Shown here: piece after piece, positions 36,399-44,330 of the stretch
How positions within the stretch are numbered: the first letter of the stretch is position 1
Layout of the letters: each line of letters begins with the position of its first letter
DNA from: an uncultured Spirochaetaceae bacterium
GTDB lineage: Bacteria; Spirochaetota; Spirochaetia; Sphaerochaetales; Sphaerochaetaceae
NCBI GenBank assembly: GCA_944389065.1
Contig: CALXKZ010000057.1
Coordinates: 1-61,670, forward strand
Direction: 5' to 3'
DNA length: 61,670 nucleotides
The notes under the pieces: generated by a model
Told to the model about the DNA's origin: nothing
The model's input: only the letters and a program-made list of their open reading frames with translations
The model's database searches: none
Translations under genes and position numbers: made by a program

Positions 36399-37456
36399 CG
36401 GATTCCTCCTGCCAGATGATACTCCTCCTTTTTCCTATTTGGAAGAACATAATGCAAAAAGTATTTCAGAATTTATAATTTTATTTATCATTCCGTTTTT
36501 AGAATAATAATTATAATAATTAATTTATAAGGAAAGAATGAATACAGCTTAGGAATTTGCGGATAATGTACAATCAGGATTTCTGAAATCAAAGCATACC
36601 TATATTCTTCCAGCTGTATCCATAGTGTTTTATGCTGCCGTTTTCATTGACTTGGAAAGGATTCTAGAGAATTCCGATTCATTCTTTTCTTCGGTGCTGT
36701 ATGAGGGAATTTCTGAACATTCATAAGAATGAGTTATTTGAATAAGTGTTAATAATGAGATACCGATGGCAGCAAGAGAAAACAAAGAATCAATAAGTGG
36801 AGAGCTGACTGTTTATTTGATGGAAGGTAAAAGCAGTCAATCAGTGCATTCAATGGAATGCTTGATGAAGTTCAGATCTATGGATGGTAGCCTTAGTCAC
36901 ATAGCATGAGAATTGTAAGCGGACATGATTCAAGGCTATTTGCCAGAACCACGCAGGTTTGCCTGAGAGCCGTCATGTATGCTTTCATCACTTTGTTCAT
37001 TTCCTTGTTCATGCTGTACTGCCGTAAGGTAGGGCCTATGTCTTAAGATCATTATTTCAAGTTCACTTCTCATTGAGTTATCAGGTTGTATCTGTATCAA
37101 ATTCTGCAGGTGGAATATCAGAATACGATTACAGCAATATTCAAGGAATCATGATTGATATGAATATCATTTCGTATTAATAATATTCTGCTGCAATATG
37201 CATGTGATATGATGATCTTTTTTCATTGATTTTATGGATAGTTGTACATAAAAAGATCATTATCGTATTCATATTTATTGGAATACATTTTGAAAATCAC
37301 TTATTTGATTATCTATTATGTAAGAGATTAAATGAATAGAGCGTAGATTTTTATATTTTTTAACAGATTTGATATTATATATATAATAAATATATACATT
37401 ATATATACGATATTGATATTCAATATTCATAATATTACGTAAAATTAAAAGACGAT
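36399..37456. other. AT-rich gene-poor region
   Basis: Over one kilobase without a supportable gene. Short open frames on both strands lack ribosome binding sites, and base composition changes from mixed to very AT-rich to the right of 37.2 kb. The mixed part (36.5-37.1 kb) may be decayed coding sequence, but no family is recognisable. Confidence 0.55.
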
Positions 37457-37516
37457 GAAAAATCCCCAGACACCTTGCACTGTATCTGGGGCGCTTGTGG
37501 GAGGATACCCTTAGCA
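37457..37516 (-). ncRNA. Candidate small RNA, about 60 nt
   Basis: On the minus strand TTGACA (37546-37551), exactly 17 bases and TATTCT (37523-37528) form a good promoter. Transcription would start near 37516 and end at a rho-independent terminator (stem CCCCAGA/TCTGGGG, 37464-37491, then five T). No open reading frame fits. The 5' single-stranded part contains TCCTCCC, complementary to Shine-Dalgarno sequences, as in several target-pairing small RNAs. The unit is seen directly; existence of the RNA is inference. Confidence 0.5.
37464..37491 (-). terminator. Intrinsic terminator of the candidate small RNA
   Basis: CCCCAGA and TCTGGGG form a 7-bp GC-rich stem with a 14-base loop, followed on the minus strand by ATTTTTC. 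No protein gene lies upstream of it on that strand. Confidence 0.65.
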
Positions 37517-37522
37517 ATCAGA

Positions 37523-37551
37523 AGAATACTTCACAAATGAATATATGTCAA
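37523..37551 (-). promoter_or_regulatory. Consensus-like promoter of the candidate small RNA
   Basis: A perfect -35 hexamer TTGACA, a 17-base spacer and TATTCT read on the minus strand toward the orphan terminator at 37464-37491. Confidence 0.55.
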
Positions 37552-37594
37552 TAAAACTGTAGTGATATTTCATGAAAATTATCATTTTAGATGA

Positions 37595-37622
37595 AAGAAG
37601 GTTGTATATAATTATCCTTCTT
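37595..37622 (+). promoter_or_regulatory. Inverted repeat over the flavodiiron -10 box
   Basis: AAGAAGG (37595-37601) and CCTTCTT (37616-37622) flank a perfect TATAAT (37607-37612). The -35 position is poor. The arrangement suggests an operator covering the promoter of the flavodiiron gene, whose GGAG ribosome site is at 37656-37659. Confidence 0.45.
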
Positions 37623-37668
37623 GTAGCAAATTGCGAGTTAATATAAACTCTCATTCCGGAGACTAATT

Positions 37669-38880
37669 ATGCATAACTTCAGAAAGATCAATGATGATGT
37701 ATTCTATGTAGGCGCCAGTGACAGGCGTCTCGCGCTTTTTGAGAATATTTATCCTATAGAGCGTGGAGTCAGCTATAACTCTTATCTCGTGCTCGATGAG
37801 AAGACTGTCCTTCTTGATACTGTGGATCACTCTGTTTCCAGGGAGTTCCTTGATAATGTCGAGGCAGTTCTTGCAGGAAGAAAACTTGATTACCTGATTG
37901 TAAATCATATGGAACCTGATCACTGTTCTGTCATAGCAGAGCTTGTCATCCGCTATCCTGAGCTTAAGATCGTAGGAAATGTGAAGACAATGCAGATGAT
38001 CAAGCAGTTCTATTCATTTGATGTTGATAGCTGTGCCCATGTTGTGAAAGACGGGGACTCACTCTCGACAGGCAAGCACAATTTCGTCTTTGCGTTCGCA
38101 CCGATGGTCCACTGGCCGGAGGTCATGGTCTCGTTCGATACAACTGATGGATATCTTTATTCTGCAGATGCTTTCGGGACTTTCGGAGCACTGAGCGGCA
38201 ATCTGTATGCTGATGAAGTAGAGTTCGACAGAGAGTGGCTTGATGATGCAAGAAGGTATTATATCAATATTGTTGGAAAGTACGGAGTGCAGGTTATGAA
38301 TACGCTTAAGAAAGCATCCGCACTTCCAATCAAGATGATTCTTCCACTTCATGGTCCGATCTGGAGAAAGGATCTTGGATACTTCATTGGAAAATACACT
38401 ACATGGGCTTCCTATGTTCCCGAGGACAAGGGCCTTCTTCTTGTCTATTCTTCAATCTACGGGAATACTGCTTCTGCCATGGATCTTCTTGCCTCGATGT
38501 GTGCAGAGAAAGGCATAAGGAATATCCATATGTATGATGCCTCGAAGACAGATTGCTCCGTGCTTGTCTCGGAGTGCTTCAGGTACAGCACAATTGTCTT
38601 TGCTTCTCCGACATATAATGCGGAGATCTTCCCGAAGATGGAGACGCTTCTTCTTGATCTGAAAGCCCATGCTTTCCAGAACAGGGATGCAGCTGTGATA
38701 GAGAATGGCACATGGGCACTTTCTGCAGGAAAGAAGATGACAGACCTCCTTTCTTCGATGAAGAACATCAGGATCCTTGAGCCTTCTGTATCTATCAAGT
38801 CATCGGTCAAGGATGGAGAGAGAGAACAGCTTGCAGCTCTTGCGGATGCGCTTGCAGCAAGCGTCAATAAAGCTGAGTAG
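37669..38880 (+). CDS. A-type flavodiiron protein (FprA-like)
   Basis: A 403-residue flavodiiron protein that reduces oxygen to water and/or nitric oxide to nitrous oxide. The N-terminal metallo-lactamase-fold domain carries the diiron ligands H80-x-E82-x-D84-H85 (NHMEPDHC), His near 149 (MVHWPE), Asp in SADAFG and His in LPLHGP. The C-terminal part (from about 255, LLLVYSSIYGNT) is a flavodoxin domain binding FMN. There is no rubredoxin extension. It fits an anaerobe needing oxygen defence. A strong terminator follows directly. Confidence 0.94.
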   Translation: MHNFRKINDDVFYVGASDRRLALFENIYPIERGVSYNSYLVLDEKTVLLDTVDHSVSREFLDNVEAVLAGRKLDYLIVNHMEPDHCSVIAELVIRYPELKIVGNVKTMQMIKQFYSFDVDSCAHVVKDGDSLSTGKHNFVFAFAPMVHWPEVMVSFDTTDGYLYSADAFGTFGALSGNLYADEVEFDREWLDDARRYYINIVGKYGVQVMNTLKKASALPIKMILPLHGPIWRKDLGYFIGKYTTWASYVPEDKGLLLVYSSIYGNTASAMDLLASMCAEKGIRNIHMYDASKTDCSVLVSECFRYSTIVFASPTYNAEIFPKMETLLLDLKAHAFQNRDAAVIENGTWALSAGKKMTDLLSSMKNIRILEPSVSIKSSVKDGEREQLAALADALAASVNKAE

Positions 38881-38886
38881 TCTTAT

Positions 38887-38910
38887 AAAGAGGGCTCCGG
38901 CCCTCTTTTT
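38887..38910 (+). terminator. Terminator of the flavodiiron gene
   Basis: AAAGAGGGC, a TCCG tetraloop and GCCCTCTTT followed by further T residues form a strong intrinsic terminator six bases after the stop codon. Confidence 0.9.
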
Positions 38911-38924
38911 CATGGTGGTTGGTT

Positions 38925-39488
38925 ATGGGAATCATTGAAACATTCATCCTTGCTGTTGCCCTCAGCATGGATGCGTTTGCAGTGTCTGTCTGCAAAGGTC
39001 TTTCCATGGGAAAGGCAAAGATAGGCAGTGCTCTTACCGTTGGCCTGTGGTTTGGAATCTTCCAGGCCATGATGCCTCTTATCGGGTTTTTCCTCGGGGT
39101 CCAGTTCGAAAGGTATATCAGCATCATTGATCACTGGATAGCATTCATTCTCCTTGCGGGAATCGGTGCTAATATGGTCCGTGAAGCTTTCAAGGGGGAG
39201 GAAGAGGCTGGCGATCCATCAGTAGGGTTCGGAGCAATGCTGCCTCTTGCAATAGCAACGAGCATCGATGCACTCGCATCCGGGGTTGCGATGGCTGCAG
39301 CGGGTGTGGATATAATCCAGGCAGTTGTCTTCATTGGTATAACAACATTCATCCTGAGTACAATCGGTGTCCGCGCAGGTTCCTTCATCGGTGGAAAGAA
39401 TAGCTCCAGAGCAGAAGCTGCAGGAGGTATCGTCCTTATTGTGATGGGGCTCAGAATTCTTATACAGCACCTTGTGGAGCATATCTGA
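38925..39488 (+). CDS. mntP: MntP-type manganese efflux protein
   Basis: A 187-residue protein with six membrane helices and the two characteristic repeat motifs SMDAFAVSV (about 14-22) and SIDALASGV (about 111-119), whose Asp residues are needed for Mn export. Length and order match MntP (DUF204). No manganese riboswitch fits between it and the preceding terminator, so another form of regulation must apply. The ATG at 38925 follows GGTGG. Confidence 0.93.
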   Translation: MGIIETFILAVALSMDAFAVSVCKGLSMGKAKIGSALTVGLWFGIFQAMMPLIGFFLGVQFERYISIIDHWIAFILLAGIGANMVREAFKGEEEAGDPSVGFGAMLPLAIATSIDALASGVAMAAAGVDIIQAVVFIGITTFILSTIGVRAGSFIGGKNSSRAEAAGGIVLIVMGLRILIQHLVEHI

Positions 39489-39542
39489 TTTTACGTGCAA
39501 TTGCCTCCTTGATAGGTTTATAATATGCATAGGAGGCGTGTT

Positions 39543-40193
39543 ATGGCAGATAAAGTAATCTATACAATCGGTCGTCAGTTCGGTTCAGGGGGAAGGCAGG
39601 TCGGCAAGGCTCTTTCCGCGAAGCTCGGGATACCGTATTACGATAAGGAACTTCTGACCCTTGCTGCAAAGGACAGCGGTTTCTCAGAGGCGCTGTTTCA
39701 GAATGTGGATGAAAAACCTGCTTCGTCTCTTCTATATTCGCTGGTGATGGGAAACTATCCAATGTCCTCCGGTACTCTGGGGTTCAATGAGATGCCGCTC
39801 AATGACCAGCTTTTCCTCATCCAGTCCAATACAATAAGGAAGATTGCTTCCAAGGAGTCCTGTATCATCATCGGACGCTGTGCGGATTATATCCTCAAAG
39901 GAAACAAGGATCTGATATCTGTATTCATCCATGCCCCTCTTGAGGCAAGGGTAAAGAGAGCTGTGGAGTGCTATGGGATCAATCCTGATAAAGCAGAGGA
40001 TGTATGCCTGAAGAATGACAAGAGCAGAGCGAACTTCTATAACTATTACTCTGATCAGAAGTGGGGCATGTGCCGTACATACAGCCTTTCACTTGATTCC
40101 TCGATGCTTGGGATTGATGGGTGCGTTGATCAGATTGTCGAGTTTACGGAAATTGTCAGAAAGCACAAGAAAGAGTCACAGGGTACGATATGA
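39543..40193 (+). CDS. Cytidylate kinase-like family protein
   Basis: A 216-residue P-loop kinase of the cytidylate_kinase_2 family (PF13189). It starts with the typical YTIGRQFGSGGRQVGKALS segment, in which GSGGRQ replaces the usual GxGKS loop, and includes the GRCADYIL segment near 110 and RVKRAVE near 140. The true phosphate acceptor in this family is not well established. AGGAGG lies six bases before the ATG at 39543. The last four bases overlap the next gene (ATGA). Confidence 0.85.
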   Translation: MADKVIYTIGRQFGSGGRQVGKALSAKLGIPYYDKELLTLAAKDSGFSEALFQNVDEKPASSLLYSLVMGNYPMSSGTLGFNEMPLNDQLFLIQSNTIRKIASKESCIIIGRCADYILKGNKDLISVFIHAPLEARVKRAVECYGINPDKAEDVCLKNDKSRANFYNYYSDQKWGMCRTYSLSLDSSMLGIDGCVDQIVEFTEIVRKHKKESQGTI

Positions 40194-40567
40194 TCGTCTA
40201 TGATACTCTGTCGTATCTTGAGAGCTATACAGGCCCATTTCCTGAGATCAATACAATCATCTCTGTAATGGACCGGTCGCTTCCTTATAATCAGCTTCCA
40301 GGGCGCTATGATACACCTGAGAAATCGGATGTGAAGTATATAATCGACGAGGCTTTATCATCTGATAAAGGATTCGAAAGCGGTTTATTCGAAGGAAAGC
40401 GTGTAATGGAGATAGTGCTTGAAGGGGAGGAGGTCGTATCTGTCTCTTCCTCTGTATTCCGTCTCTCCGAAGGCTGCTTTCTGATATACTCAGGGGATGA
40501 GGCGGTAAAGCGTGGCATCATGTATGCTCTTCCGGTTCATTTCAAAGCTGTGCGATTCATTTTCTGA
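40190..40567 (+). CDS. Short YhcH/YjgK/YiaL-like protein
   Basis: A 125-residue protein resembling the YhcH/YjgK/YiaL (DUF386) family: an N-terminal MIVYDTLSYLESY segment, the GKRVMEIVLEGEE strand pair and a cupin-like C-terminal FLIYSGDE...HFKAVRF. It is about 25 residues shorter than usual, with a compressed middle. Homologues are linked to sialic acid or sugar metabolism, but here the neighbour is a kinase-like gene and no sugar genes are close. Function is not assigned. Confidence 0.6.
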   Translation: MIVYDTLSYLESYTGPFPEINTIISVMDRSLPYNQLPGRYDTPEKSDVKYIIDEALSSDKGFESGLFEGKRVMEIVLEGEEVVSVSSSVFRLSEGCFLIYSGDEAVKRGIMYALPVHFKAVRFIF

Positions 40568-40811
40568 TGCATTCATAGGTCTCTACACCTCTATACATAA
40601 TATTGCAGACATGTGGTATGCTTTCATTACGTAACAATACCAATATTATAATTTATTAATTTATATTCTGAATAAGCTAATAATGCTATGTAATCAATAT
40701 CGATATTATCAATAATAAGATATTACAAAGCACCGGAAAGAATATCATATTACCTATTTTTCCGGTGCCTTCAATCGTTTGTGCTAAGATTATCGCAAAA
40801 AACCGTATCTC
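40568..40811. other. AT-rich convergent intergenic region with terminator
   Basis: The first 150 bases are AT-rich without a gene. The right part contains the hairpin 40730-40768 serving the minus-strand lipoprotein gene, and perhaps both convergent genes. Confidence 0.5.
40730..40768 (-). terminator. Convergent terminator hairpin
   Basis: GCACCGGAAA and TTTCCGGTGC form a 10-bp stem with a 19-base loop. On the minus strand it is followed by TTTGT. Confidence 0.55.
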
Positions 40812-41271
40812 TTAGTACTTGAAGTTCTTGCCTCCGATATTCAGGTTATTCCCGTTCTGGGATAAATATCCTCTGATATCAAGAACGAACTCCCCCATCT
40901 TAATACGGCCGTTTACATCAACCCTTGTCCCAGTGCTGCTGAGAGTTGCGTTGCCATAGTAAGCGCAGACAACACCGCTGAGGTCAATATCCATGCCTTC
41001 GAAAACAAAAGTCTTTCCGAGAGAATCTGGATTATCCATCATATCAGGCTGTTCTGCTGATATGCATCGCTGCACAACGGAAACAATCTGGTCTGCAACT
41101 TCGATGTCGGAAACAGGTTCTCCGGCATTCTCTTCCATCCAGGCTTTGAATTCCGAGATTGTTCCATTCACCTCTGGAGTGCCTTCAGGGAGATTAATAC
41201 CCCCCCCCGTTTGGATTACATGCTGTGAGCATGACGACGAAAATAAGAGCTGAGATTAAAATCTTTTTCAT
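40812..41271 (-). pseudogene. Lipoprotein gene frameshifted at a G9 tract (possibly phase-variable)
   Basis: An ATG at 41271, behind AAGAGG, opens a lipoprotein signal peptide ending LTAC (Cys18). After 21 codons the frame meets nine G residues (41208-41200 on the minus strand) and stops at TAA two codons later. With eight G residues the frame would continue into the remaining 120 codons, giving a 152-residue lipoprotein ending GGKNFKY. The distal part has a helical segment and a beta-rich C-terminus but no known family. The tract length and position fit slipped-strand on/off switching; a fixed mutation or a homopolymer sequencing error are alternatives. Confidence 0.75.
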
Positions 41272-41342
41272 CAGTTCCTCTTAAAGAATGAGAATAAGCG
41301 ATTAATGGTCAAAATAGAAGAATTATTGAACTTATCTCATAA

Positions 41343-41459
41343 TTTTTCAGCATCAACAGCATCGCCGCACCGTATAAAGAGCAGAAGCCAAGGGCGAAGG
41401 AAGATCTTTACAGGACTGTCGATAATCTGATGAGATTCCTTAAATCAGTCGGAAGATGA
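41343..41459 (+). pseudogene. Possible transposase C-terminal remnant
   Basis: A 38-codon open stretch without a start (key segment YKEQKPRAKEDLYRTVDNLM) ends in TGA between the lipoprotein and FKBP genes. The basic, helical character recalls C-termini of IS transposases, but identification is weak. If real, it marks an old insertion beside the frameshifted lipoprotein. Confidence 0.28.
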
Positions 41460-41480
41460 ATCTGAAAGGAGTGAGATGAA

Positions 41481-41506
41481 GAAAGCCCGCTCATTGGCGG
41501 GCTTTC
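41481..41506 (-). terminator. Terminator of the FKBP gene
   Basis: GAAAGCCCGC and GCGGGCTTTC form a perfect 10-bp stem with a 6-base loop, seven bases after the stop codon; TTTCTTC follows on the minus strand. Confidence 0.82.
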
Positions 41507-41512
41507 CTATCC

Positions 41513-42799
41513 TCATTTTATTTCCTTCAGCGTGATGTCGAAGATCAGAAGCGAGTTGGGCTCGATATTCCCGGTTCCCATCTCCCCATAACCCTGTGCT
41601 GGCGGGATATAAGCTCTGATTGAATCGCCGGGGGTCATCTGCATCGTTGCCTCTGAGAATCCTGGGATGAGATTCTGGAGATTGAATTCAACATCAGTTC
41701 CCTGATCCATTACAGTTCCATCCATGAGCGTGAGCTTATAGTCAACGACGACATTGCTGTCTGCAGCCGGTTTTGCTGTGCTTGACTCATCATCAAGGAT
41801 GTACTCAAGCTGTACCCCTGAATCAAGAACTATGATTCCCTCCTTAGAGCTGTTATCCGCAAGGAATGAATCCGCAGCTGCCAGATTCTTCTCTGCAAGC
41901 TCTTTCACGAATGCCTCATACTCGGCCTGCATCTTCTTAGCATATTCTGTGATGAACCCGTTCATCTCTTCTTCTGTGAATGTAGCAGATGCACCATAAA
42001 GCGAAGAAAGGGCACCATCTGCGAACTCCGGTCCTTTCACCTGTATGCCGCTCATCATCAGATTGAGCGTGATGAAGTATCCATAGCCGTATGCGAACTT
42101 GTCCTCATCTGTGGAAGGAACAGCTAGTGCATTGATCTCCTCTGCCGTCGAATAGACTGTGCCATAGTCCGTCTGCACGCCCTGGCTGATATAGTTGTCG
42201 ATGAAATAGGTCAGTGCCTCATTCATGGCTTCTGTTGTCATCAACGGTTCAGCCTCTCCGTATGCTGCGGCATCCATGATTCCGCGCGCAAAGTATCCTG
42301 CATGCGGATAGAGTCCCTGGGACTTGAGGGAATTCATGGACATGTATCCATAGGAGTAACTGAATGCTGAATCCAGGTCTTCCCTGTCAACATCTGCAAT
42401 CTGCACGATAAGACCAGGAAGCGATACCGGTGCGGAGAAATCCGCTGCGATCAGTCCGTTCTTGACAGCAGGCGTGACATATCTTACTGCTGTTGCCGGG
42501 ATCTGAGGCGGAATGCTCATCGTGGCGATTCCTTTATCCTTTACCATGATGAAATCGCCTTCTGAAAGATTCTCAGCGCTGTAGCCTTCGACTACTGTAT
42601 CAGGCCCTACGATATATATAGCAGTGTCACCTCCCTCTTTCATGGAAGTGATCATGTAATTCCCATTATCATCCATCTCGACAGAGAGCACTTTCACAAG
42701 TGTCTCATCCTCTGCCTGTTCCTTCATGCCCTCTGCAGGTAGAGCAAACATCATGAGAAGAACCATGGCAAGAATAGATATCCTTTTGATTCCGTTCAT
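41513..42799 (-). CDS. Exported FKBP-type peptidyl-prolyl isomerase
   Basis: A 428-residue secreted foldase. A signal peptide (about 1-25) is followed by a roughly 170-residue region of unknown type, then an FkpA/Mip-like N-terminal dimerisation domain (two YGYGYFITLNLMMSG-type helical segments, residues 150-310), and a C-terminal FKBP domain (about 330-428: DYKLTLMDGTVMD, PGFSEATMQMTPGDS, PPAQGYGE). It probably assists folding of envelope proteins. The ATG at 42799 is favoured over 42808 because AAAGG then has a nine-base spacing. Confidence 0.88.
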   Translation of the reverse strand: MNGIKRISILAMVLLMMFALPAEGMKEQAEDETLVKVLSVEMDDNGNYMITSMKEGGDTAIYIVGPDTVVEGYSAENLSEGDFIMVKDKGIATMSIPPQIPATAVRYVTPAVKNGLIAADFSAPVSLPGLIVQIADVDREDLDSAFSYSYGYMSMNSLKSQGLYPHAGYFARGIMDAAAYGEAEPLMTTEAMNEALTYFIDNYISQGVQTDYGTVYSTAEEINALAVPSTDEDKFAYGYGYFITLNLMMSGIQVKGPEFADGALSSLYGASATFTEEEMNGFITEYAKKMQAEYEAFVKELAEKNLAAADSFLADNSSKEGIIVLDSGVQLEYILDDESSTAKPAADSNVVVDYKLTLMDGTVMDQGTDVEFNLQNLIPGFSEATMQMTPGDSIRAYIPPAQGYGEMGTGNIEPNSLLIFDITLKEIK

Positions 42800-42883
42800 A
42801 AAAACCATCCTTTCATGTTCTTAGAGTAATCTACGATTTATCGCTGTATGGGTCAACAAAAGCTCATGTAGATTGCGTGAATG

Positions 42884-42892
42884 TGCTATCAT
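42884..42892 (+). promoter_or_regulatory. Extended -10 promoter abutting the deaminase start
   Basis: TGC-TATCAT (hexamer 42887-42892) ends six bases before the ATG at 42899. The same nine bases occur at the same distance before nrdR. Confidence 0.5.
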
Positions 42893-42898
42893 GCACGT

Positions 42899-43396
42899 AT
42901 GGACGGAATGAATGAAAAGGATAAGGCGCTTCTTCTGGAATGCGTCAGGATTGCCCATGAGGCAATGGAGAAGGGAAACCACCCGTTCGGTGCGCTGCTT
43001 GCAGATAAGGACGGGAATATCCTCATGGAGCAGGGGAATGAATTCATACAGGGCGGCAGCGCTTACCATGCAGAGACCCTGCTGCTTCTGAAAGCTGCCA
43101 GGAAATACAGCCCGGAGGAGCTCCAGAGCTGCACATTATACTCGAATTTCGAGCCATGCTGCATGTGTACAGGTGCTCTTTATTGGACGAATGTCGGACG
43201 ACTTGTATTCGGGGCAACGGAAGAGGCTCTTCTGGCTTATACCGGAAGCAATGAGGAGAACCCCACATTCTCGCTGTCATCCCGCGAGGTTGTGAAGTAT
43301 GGGCAGAAATCGATAGAGATCCTTGGTCCAACTGAGGATAAGGAGCTTCTTGAGAAGATTGTCCACGACCATATTGGATTCTGGGATGCCCGCTGA
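42899..43396 (+). CDS. Nucleoside/guanine deaminase-like cytidine-deaminase-fold enzyme
   Basis: A 165-residue zinc deaminase. The zinc site is HAE (YHAETLLL near residue 57, with Glu as proton shuttle) and PCCMC (FEPCCMC near 87). The C-terminal GP...HDHIGFW tail resembles guanine deaminase-type proteins rather than TadA. Start choices are ATG 42899 or 42908; 42899 lies directly behind a -10 box. It is the first gene of an operon continuing with MtnA-like, phosphorylase, acetyltransferase and methyltransferase-like genes, which places it in nucleobase salvage. Confidence 0.85.
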   Translation: MDGMNEKDKALLLECVRIAHEAMEKGNHPFGALLADKDGNILMEQGNEFIQGGSAYHAETLLLLKAARKYSPEELQSCTLYSNFEPCCMCTGALYWTNVGRLVFGATEEALLAYTGSNEENPTFSLSSREVVKYGQKSIEILGPTEDKELLEKIVHDHIGFWDAR

Positions 43397-44330
43397 TTCC
43401 CTTTACCCTCCGTTCCTGAAGCATGACTGGATTTCCAGAATAGATGGAGATGCTCTTCTCGTCACTGACAGAAGGAAGCTTCCATTCGTGCACGAGGAAG
43501 TCTGCTGCAGGAGCACTGAGGAAGCCGCAGCTGCTATCAGGGAAATGGTTACACAGGGCGGTGGACCGCTGGAAACAGCTCTCAACGCTATGAGGTTAGC
43601 ATATAGGCGGGGAGAGGATCTTGATTATGCGGCATCGCTTCTTTCCTCAAGCAGACCGACTAATACCACAATGGCCCGTACGCTGAAAGCTCTTCTGGCA
43701 GATTATAGGAAAGGAAGGGACTTTGAGGTGCTTATCGATGATGCCTTTGCATACTATGATGATCTTTATGATGCTGTATCGGATATAGGGGCAGGAATCA
43801 TACAGGATGGAGATGGAATCCTGACAAGATGCTTTCCGGAGCATACATTCATGCTTTCTGTGCTGAAAGCTGCAAGAAGCGGCAAGGACGTAAGCGTCTT
43901 CGTTCCTGAGACAAGGCCTTATCTTCAGGGTGCAAGGCTTACCGAGCCTTCGTTGAGAGCGCTTGGAATCAAGTGCTTTCTCATCACAGATGCTATGAAT
44001 GCCCATTTCATGGCAGAGGGCAGGGTGACGAAAGTCATGACAGCTTCAGATCTCGCTCTTTTGGACAGGACTATCGTCAATAAGGTCGGAACGCTCTCTG
44101 ATGCGGTATCTGCATACTATTACCATATACCTTATTATGCATTCTCGCTCTCTTTTGATGAGAGCAGGACAAAGGCGGATATCGTGATGGAAGAGCGGAA
44201 TGGGAAAGATGTGAAGAATATCGGGGAAAGAGCCATTGCAGATGAGAATGCGGTGGCGCTTTATCCTTCATTCGATATAATACCTCCGGAACTTGTTTCC
44301 GGGATAATAACAAAGGATGGTGTACTCTGA
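43386..44330 (+). CDS. MtnA-like aldose-ketose isomerase / eIF2B-related protein
   Basis: A 314-residue protein of the methylthioribose-1-phosphate isomerase and eIF2B-alpha/beta/delta family. Recognisable parts are the GGGPLE turn, the catalytic Cys segment ILTRCFPEH, PETRPYLQGARLT, and the ASD...NKVGT region holding the catalytic Asp. With the adjacent phosphorylase this suggests conversion of methylthioadenosine (or 5'-deoxyadenosine) to a ketose phosphate. The start ATG 43386 lies in the deaminase gene end (11-base overlap). The family is firm; exact substrate is inferred from context. Confidence 0.85.
   Translation: MPADSLYPPFLKHDWISRIDGDALLVTDRRKLPFVHEEVCCRSTEEAAAAIREMVTQGGGPLETALNAMRLAYRRGEDLDYAASLLSSSRPTNTTMARTLKALLADYRKGRDFEVLIDDAFAYYDDLYDAVSDIGAGIIQDGDGILTRCFPEHTFMLSVLKAARSGKDVSVFVPETRPYLQGARLTEPSLRALGIKCFLITDAMNAHFMAEGRVTKVMTASDLALLDRTIVNKVGTLSDAVSAYYYHIPYYAFSLSFDESRTKADIVMEERNGKDVKNIGERAIADENAVALYPSFDIIPPELVSGIITKDGVL

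Noticed and set aside
36893..37012. 39-codon minus-strand frame starting MNKEMNKVMKAYM
   Set aside because: No good ribosome site or promoter and no similarity I can name; kept only as possible decayed coding sequence.
37275..37517. 80-codon minus-strand frame
   Set aside because: AT-rich Ile/Tyr repeats, no ribosome site, and it crosses the intrinsic terminator at 37464-37491.
38911..38924. Manganese (yybP-ykoY) riboswitch for mntP
   Set aside because: Only 14 bases separate the previous terminator from the start codon, far too few for the aptamer.
43323..43385. Upstream extension of the MtnA-like protein
   Set aside because: The extra residues are read from inside the deaminase catalytic region in another frame and do not look like the family.
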